DNA of 11,279 nt from positions 1-11,279 of the forward strand of contig JAJAZI010000257.1 in assembly GCA_026785785.1 (NCBI GenBank), written 5' to 3'. Positions 10,560 through 11,279 of the stretch are shown here, piece after piece (position 1 is the first letter of the stretch; every line of letters begins with the position of its first letter). A model generated the notes under the pieces. It had not been told where the DNA came from and did not search any database. It worked only from the letters and a program-made list of their open reading frames with translations. A program made the position numbers and the translations under genes. The DNA comes from Microbacteriaceae bacterium (lineage in GTDB: Bacteria > Actinomycetota > Actinomycetes > Actinomycetales > Microbacteriaceae).

Positions 10560-11279
10560 TCAGGGCCGGGTGCCGGCGGGCCGGGTTCCCGCGGACAGCG
10601 CCGCGGCGGTGGCGGCAACGGCGGGCACGCCGCCGTCGGACAGGGCCTTCACGAGGGCGGAGCCGACGATCGCGCCGTCGGCGTACGCGAGCACCTCGCG
10701 CACTTGGTCGGCGCTGGAGATTCCGAGGCCGACGCAGGTGCTGGTGGCGCCGGCGGTGCGCAGCCGGGCGACGAGCGCCTTGGCTGCGGAGTCCACATCG
10801 CCGCGCGCACCGGTGATGCCCATGGTCGAGACGGCGTAGACGAAGCCGCGGCTGGCCTGCACCGCCTGCTCGAGCCGGGTGTCCGTCGACGACGGGGCAG
10901 CGAGGAAGATGCGGTCGAGGCCGGTGCGCTCCGAGGCGGCGAGCCACTGGCTCGCCTCGTCGGGGATGAGGTCGGGGGTGATGAGCCCGGCGCCGCCGGC
11001 GGCGACGAGGTCCTCCGCGAACCGGTCGACGCCGTACTGCGCGATCGGGTTCCAGTAGCTCATGAACACGACAGGAGTGGAGACGCGCGCGGTGATCGCC
11101 GCCATCACCTCGAAGCCGTCGCGCAGGCGGAAGCCGTGCGCGAGGGCGGTCTGGGTCGCAGCCTGGATGACGGGTCCGTCCATGACGGGGTCGGAGTACG
11201 GCAAGCCGAGCTCGATGATGTCGACGCCGTTCTCGGCGAGGGCGACTGCCGCCTCGATGCTCGTCGGGATGTCGGGGAA
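10560..11279 (-). CDS. trpA: Tryptophan synthase alpha chain (5' end missing)
   Basis: Cleaves indole-3-glycerol phosphate to indole and glyceraldehyde 3-phosphate; indole passes through a tunnel to TrpB. 239 residues are visible and the frame runs off the right edge, so roughly the first 25 residues, including the start, are outside. The first visible residues are FPDIPTSIEAAV. The catalytic pair is present: the Glu of IIELGLPYSD (equivalent to E. coli E49) and the Asp of PVMDGP (equivalent to D60). Phosphate- and loop-6-type segments follow (GFVYAVSTMGITGAR, VGLGISS, DGAIVGSALV). The extreme C-terminus, AGTRPAGTRP, is a short duplication outside the conserved fold. The initiator-like TTG at 11204 is internal. 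trpB is expected just beyond the window, and lgt follows 40 bases downstream. Confidence 0.96.
   Translation of the reverse strand, partial: FPDIPTSIEAAVALAENGVDIIELGLPYSDPVMDGPVIQAATQTALAHGFRLRDGFEVMAAITARVSTPVVFMSYWNPIAQYGVDRFAEDLVAAGGAGLITPDLIPDEASQWLAASERTGLDRIFLAAPSSTDTRLEQAVQASRGFVYAVSTMGITGARGDVDSAAKALVARLRTAGATSTCVGLGISSADQVREVLAYADGAIVGSALVKALSDGGVPAVAATAAALSAGTRPAGTRP
10563..10592 (-). repeat. 15-bp duplication at the 3' end of trpA
   Basis: Two adjacent 15-base copies differing at two positions encode AGTRP twice, directly before the TGA stop. This looks like a recent in-frame tandem duplication extending the C-terminal tail. It lies beyond the conserved domain and is probably neutral. 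Confidence 0.6.

Overview
This window comes from a high-GC (by eye about two-thirds G+C) bacterial chromosome, most likely an actinomycete and plausibly a Microbacteriaceae-type organism. The gene order, the protein sequences (Lgt with a long polar C-terminal tail, PykA-like pyruvate kinase, two-subunit NADPH glutamate synthase) and the dense G/C-ending codon use all fit. The family-level assignment is inference. All six genes lie on the minus strand, so the window reads from right to left.

Layout in transcription order: trpA (11279 to 10560, start beyond the window), lgt (10519 to 9500), gltB (9363 to 4786), gltD (4793 to 3339, overlapping gltB by 8 bases), pyk (3214 to 1772), then an exported metallophosphoesterase with a C-terminal beta-sandwich domain (start near 1535, running off the left edge). 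No gap exceeds 300 bases. The largest, 1536-1771, holds a strong hairpin behind pyk and a good housekeeping-type promoter for the metallophosphoesterase.

The first five genes are core metabolism: the last step of tryptophan synthesis, lipoprotein lipidation, glutamate synthesis from glutamine and 2-oxoglutarate, and pyruvate formation at the end of glycolysis. GltB and GltD form one enzyme and look translationally coupled. The metallophosphoesterase appears to be a separately transcribed, secreted accessory protein.

I did not find a new defence, mobile or biosynthetic system. The non-routine signals are small-scale: a G-rich 13-bp tandem array with two G-quadruplex motifs between gltD and pyk; a metallophosphoesterase whose signal peptide can only be reached from a non-canonical start codon; a CCTG repeat touching the -35 box of its promoter; a 13-pair hairpin without U-tract behind pyk; and an anti-Shine-Dalgarno-like sequence beside the gltB ribosome binding site. 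The long open frames on the plus strand are read as antisense shadows of the minus-strand genes.
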